DNA from: an uncultured Candidatus Altimarinota bacterium
GTDB lineage: Bacteria; Patescibacteriota; Gracilibacteria; BD1-5; UBA6164
Assembly: GCA_937944145.1 (NCBI GenBank)
Contig: CALDZK010000004.1
Location: 186,001-250,000, forward strand
Length of the DNA: 64,000 bases
Direction of reading: 5' to 3'
The position numbers were made by a program, and so were the translations under genes. Of this stretch, positions 62,491-64,000 are shown piece by piece; position 1 is the first letter of the stretch, and each line of letters opens with the position of its first letter. The notes beneath the pieces are model-generated. The model did not search any database. It worked only from the letters and a program-made list of their open reading frames with translations, and had not been told where the DNA came from.

Positions 62491-64000
62491 TTATCTCAAT
62501 TTTCCTCCTTTTTTCTCCACCTTGCTTACTATGTTTTTTATGAGTTCATTTTTTACCGTGTCGTCGAGTGTTTTTTCCAGTGATCAAAAGCATACTTTGT
62601 AGCTAAAACTTCTTTGTCCTGGGAGTTTTTCTTCGTTTTCATAGATGTCAAAGAGTTCTACTTTTTGGATAATACTTGGGTCTGTTTTTTCAATAGCTGT
62701 TTGTATGTCTTTTGCTTTTATGTTCTTATCTGCTACAAAGTTGATGTCGAAATTGTTTTCTTGAAAGCTTGATATTTCATGTGCTTTTATGGTGATAAAG
62801 CTGGAGGATTCTATCTGTGTGGTGTTGAGGGTAAAGAAACCGATCCTTTGTTTTATACCAAAGTGTTGAGCTACGAGAGGATGTATCTCTCCAACTATTC
62901 CAACTTGTTTTCCTTTGATGACGAGTTTTGCAGTTCTTTCAGGATGCGCGTAGGAAGGTATATTTTCTATGATATCAAAGTGGTATTTATCGATAGATAG
63001 GGTATTGCAGATGTCTGCTAGTAGTGCCTGAGTACTATAAAACATATTATCGCTGTCTCAGGTAACGACTCCCGAGAGTTCGTAATTTTCTATTATATCT
63101 CCTGATGATTGAAGTTCAAATACTTTCCCCACCTCAAACAGTGAGAGATCTTTATATTCTCTGATATTGTTTTCAAGAGAGAGCAGTAGATTTGGTATGA
63201 GGCTCGGTCTCATGTGCGTGATCTCTTCACTCAGAGCATTTCTGAGGCCTATGAGTCACTCAGTAGTAGATCTGCATTTTTCCATAAGCCCCTGACTCAC
63301 AAAAGAATAATTGTACATGTCATAGAATCAACGAGCGACAAGAAAGTTTCTCACTTGTTTTTTTATGTTATAGCCTGGAGTCTGAGTTATAGCTCCGAGG
63401 TTAATTCTAGGAACAGTTGTTTGTATTTTATCATAGCCATCTATCCTTGCGATCTCCTCTGCGATATCTGCTTTTGTAGTAAGGTCTTTTCTCCAGAGGG
63501 GGATAATAAGGGTGTCCTTTTGTTTTTTTATCCCCAGAGTATTGAGAATATGTACTACCTGAGACTCAGAGTAGCTTTGTCCTATGAGGTTATTTATATA
63601 ATCTAAATCGAACTCTATAGTAGTTTGAAGACCTGGCTGTGCGTATATATCTGTAAAAGACTCAAGCTTGAGTTCTGGGAGGTGTTTTTCGAGCTCTGCA
63701 ATTATGAGGGATGGGCCTCTATCACAAGTCATATGAACTATATCTTTTTCAAATACGTTGAGTGCGTCGGTACGTATACCGAGCCTTTTTCCTGTTTTTC
63801 TTACAACTGCTTGGTCAAACCATGCAGATTCTATGATGATGTTTTTTGTAGTATCATCTACGGCTGAGTGTTTTCCTCCGATGATTCCTCCTAGAGCAAT
63901 GACTCCTGAGTCATCTGCTATGGCTATATCTTCTTTTGAGAGTTTGTATGTTTTGTCATTAAGTCCTGTGAATTCTTCTCCATCTTGACAGAAGCGAATA
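62491..64000 (-). CDS. pheT: Phenylalanyl-tRNA synthetase beta subunit (partial, 5' end missing)
   Basis: 502 codons visible, stop TAA at 62491. B3/4 editing-domain end (DDSGVIALGGIIGGKHSAV), B5 domain (LGIKKQKDTLIIPLWRKDLTT, EEIARIDGYDKIQTTVP), catalytic-like core (ALSEEITHMRPSLIPNLLLS), and the C-terminal ferredoxin-fold anticodon-binding domain that looks complete, ending EKKGGKLR. Four TGA-Gly. pheS would lie upstream outside the window. Confidence 0.96.

Overview
The window reads as a chromosomal stretch from a Candidate Phyla Radiation bacterium that decodes UGA as glycine (translation table 25). That points to Candidatus Gracilibacteria (BD1-5) or Absconditabacteria (SR1). Nearly every conserved gene is interrupted by in-frame TGA, and where family alignments are familiar the TGA falls on conserved glycines (IF-2 G domain, RpoA, GyrA, AlaRS, DnaK, CarB). 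Every gene I can close ends in TAA or TAG, and none ends in TGA. DNA is AT-rich, genes are tightly packed in short operons, starts are mostly ATG with a few GTG, and Shine-Dalgarno signals are weak. All coordinates below use the UGA=Gly code.

Layout. 1-9.8 kb: khpB on minus, then a plus-strand translation block (infB, a cyclic-nucleotide-binding-fold protein, infA-rpmJ-rpsM-rpsK-rpsD-rpoA-rplQ-rplM-rpsI, rpsL, rpsG, rpmA, tRNA-Thr). 9.9-14 kb: small accessory genes, a nucleotidyltransferase-acetyltransferase fusion and a frameshifted gene. 14.2-25 kb: gyrA, two very long paralogous coiled-coil proteins on minus, alaS and a YvcK-like protein. 25-30 kb: recR/small protein/peptide-deformylase-like operon, an AT-rich three-gene cassette (methyltransferase, unknown, ADP-ribosyltransferase-like), and rsmH-ftsL. 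30.2-36.5 kb: a complete SUF iron-sulfur operon (sufC, sufB, small membrane protein, A-type carrier, sufD, sufS, sufU) followed by an Rrf2/IscR-type regulator. 36.6-45 kb: rplA, a 23S-rRNA-derived fragment, yidD, ruvA, tyrA, a pyruvyltransferase-like gene, a prepilin, trigger factor, a DM13 lipoprotein, an O-methyltransferase and a T4SS-type pilin. 45-51 kb: a giant leuS, a YgjV-like protein, and gmk-trmD-zinc-ribbon. 51-52.4 kb: a gene-poor block of structured RNAs. 52.4-64 kb: an accessory protein, dnaK with a CIRCE operator, a Cys-rich unknown, and the minus-strand run pheT-rpsT-infC-rpmI-rplT-carA-carB.

Most notable signals. (1) LeuRS carries an inserted domain of about 205 residues resembling HAM1/RdgB NTP pyrophosphatases. 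(2) Short palindromic elements built as a closing stem plus internal hairpins occur between genes, and in-frame inside leuS (96 nt). Related in-frame sequences sit inside sufC and sufS. (3) A 580-nt RNA with about 12 hairpins has its own promoter and terminator, with a second structured RNA gene directly after it. (4) A stand-alone piece of the 5' domain of 23S rRNA is flanked by a promoter-like sequence and a terminator. No CRISPR array, transposase or prophage was seen.
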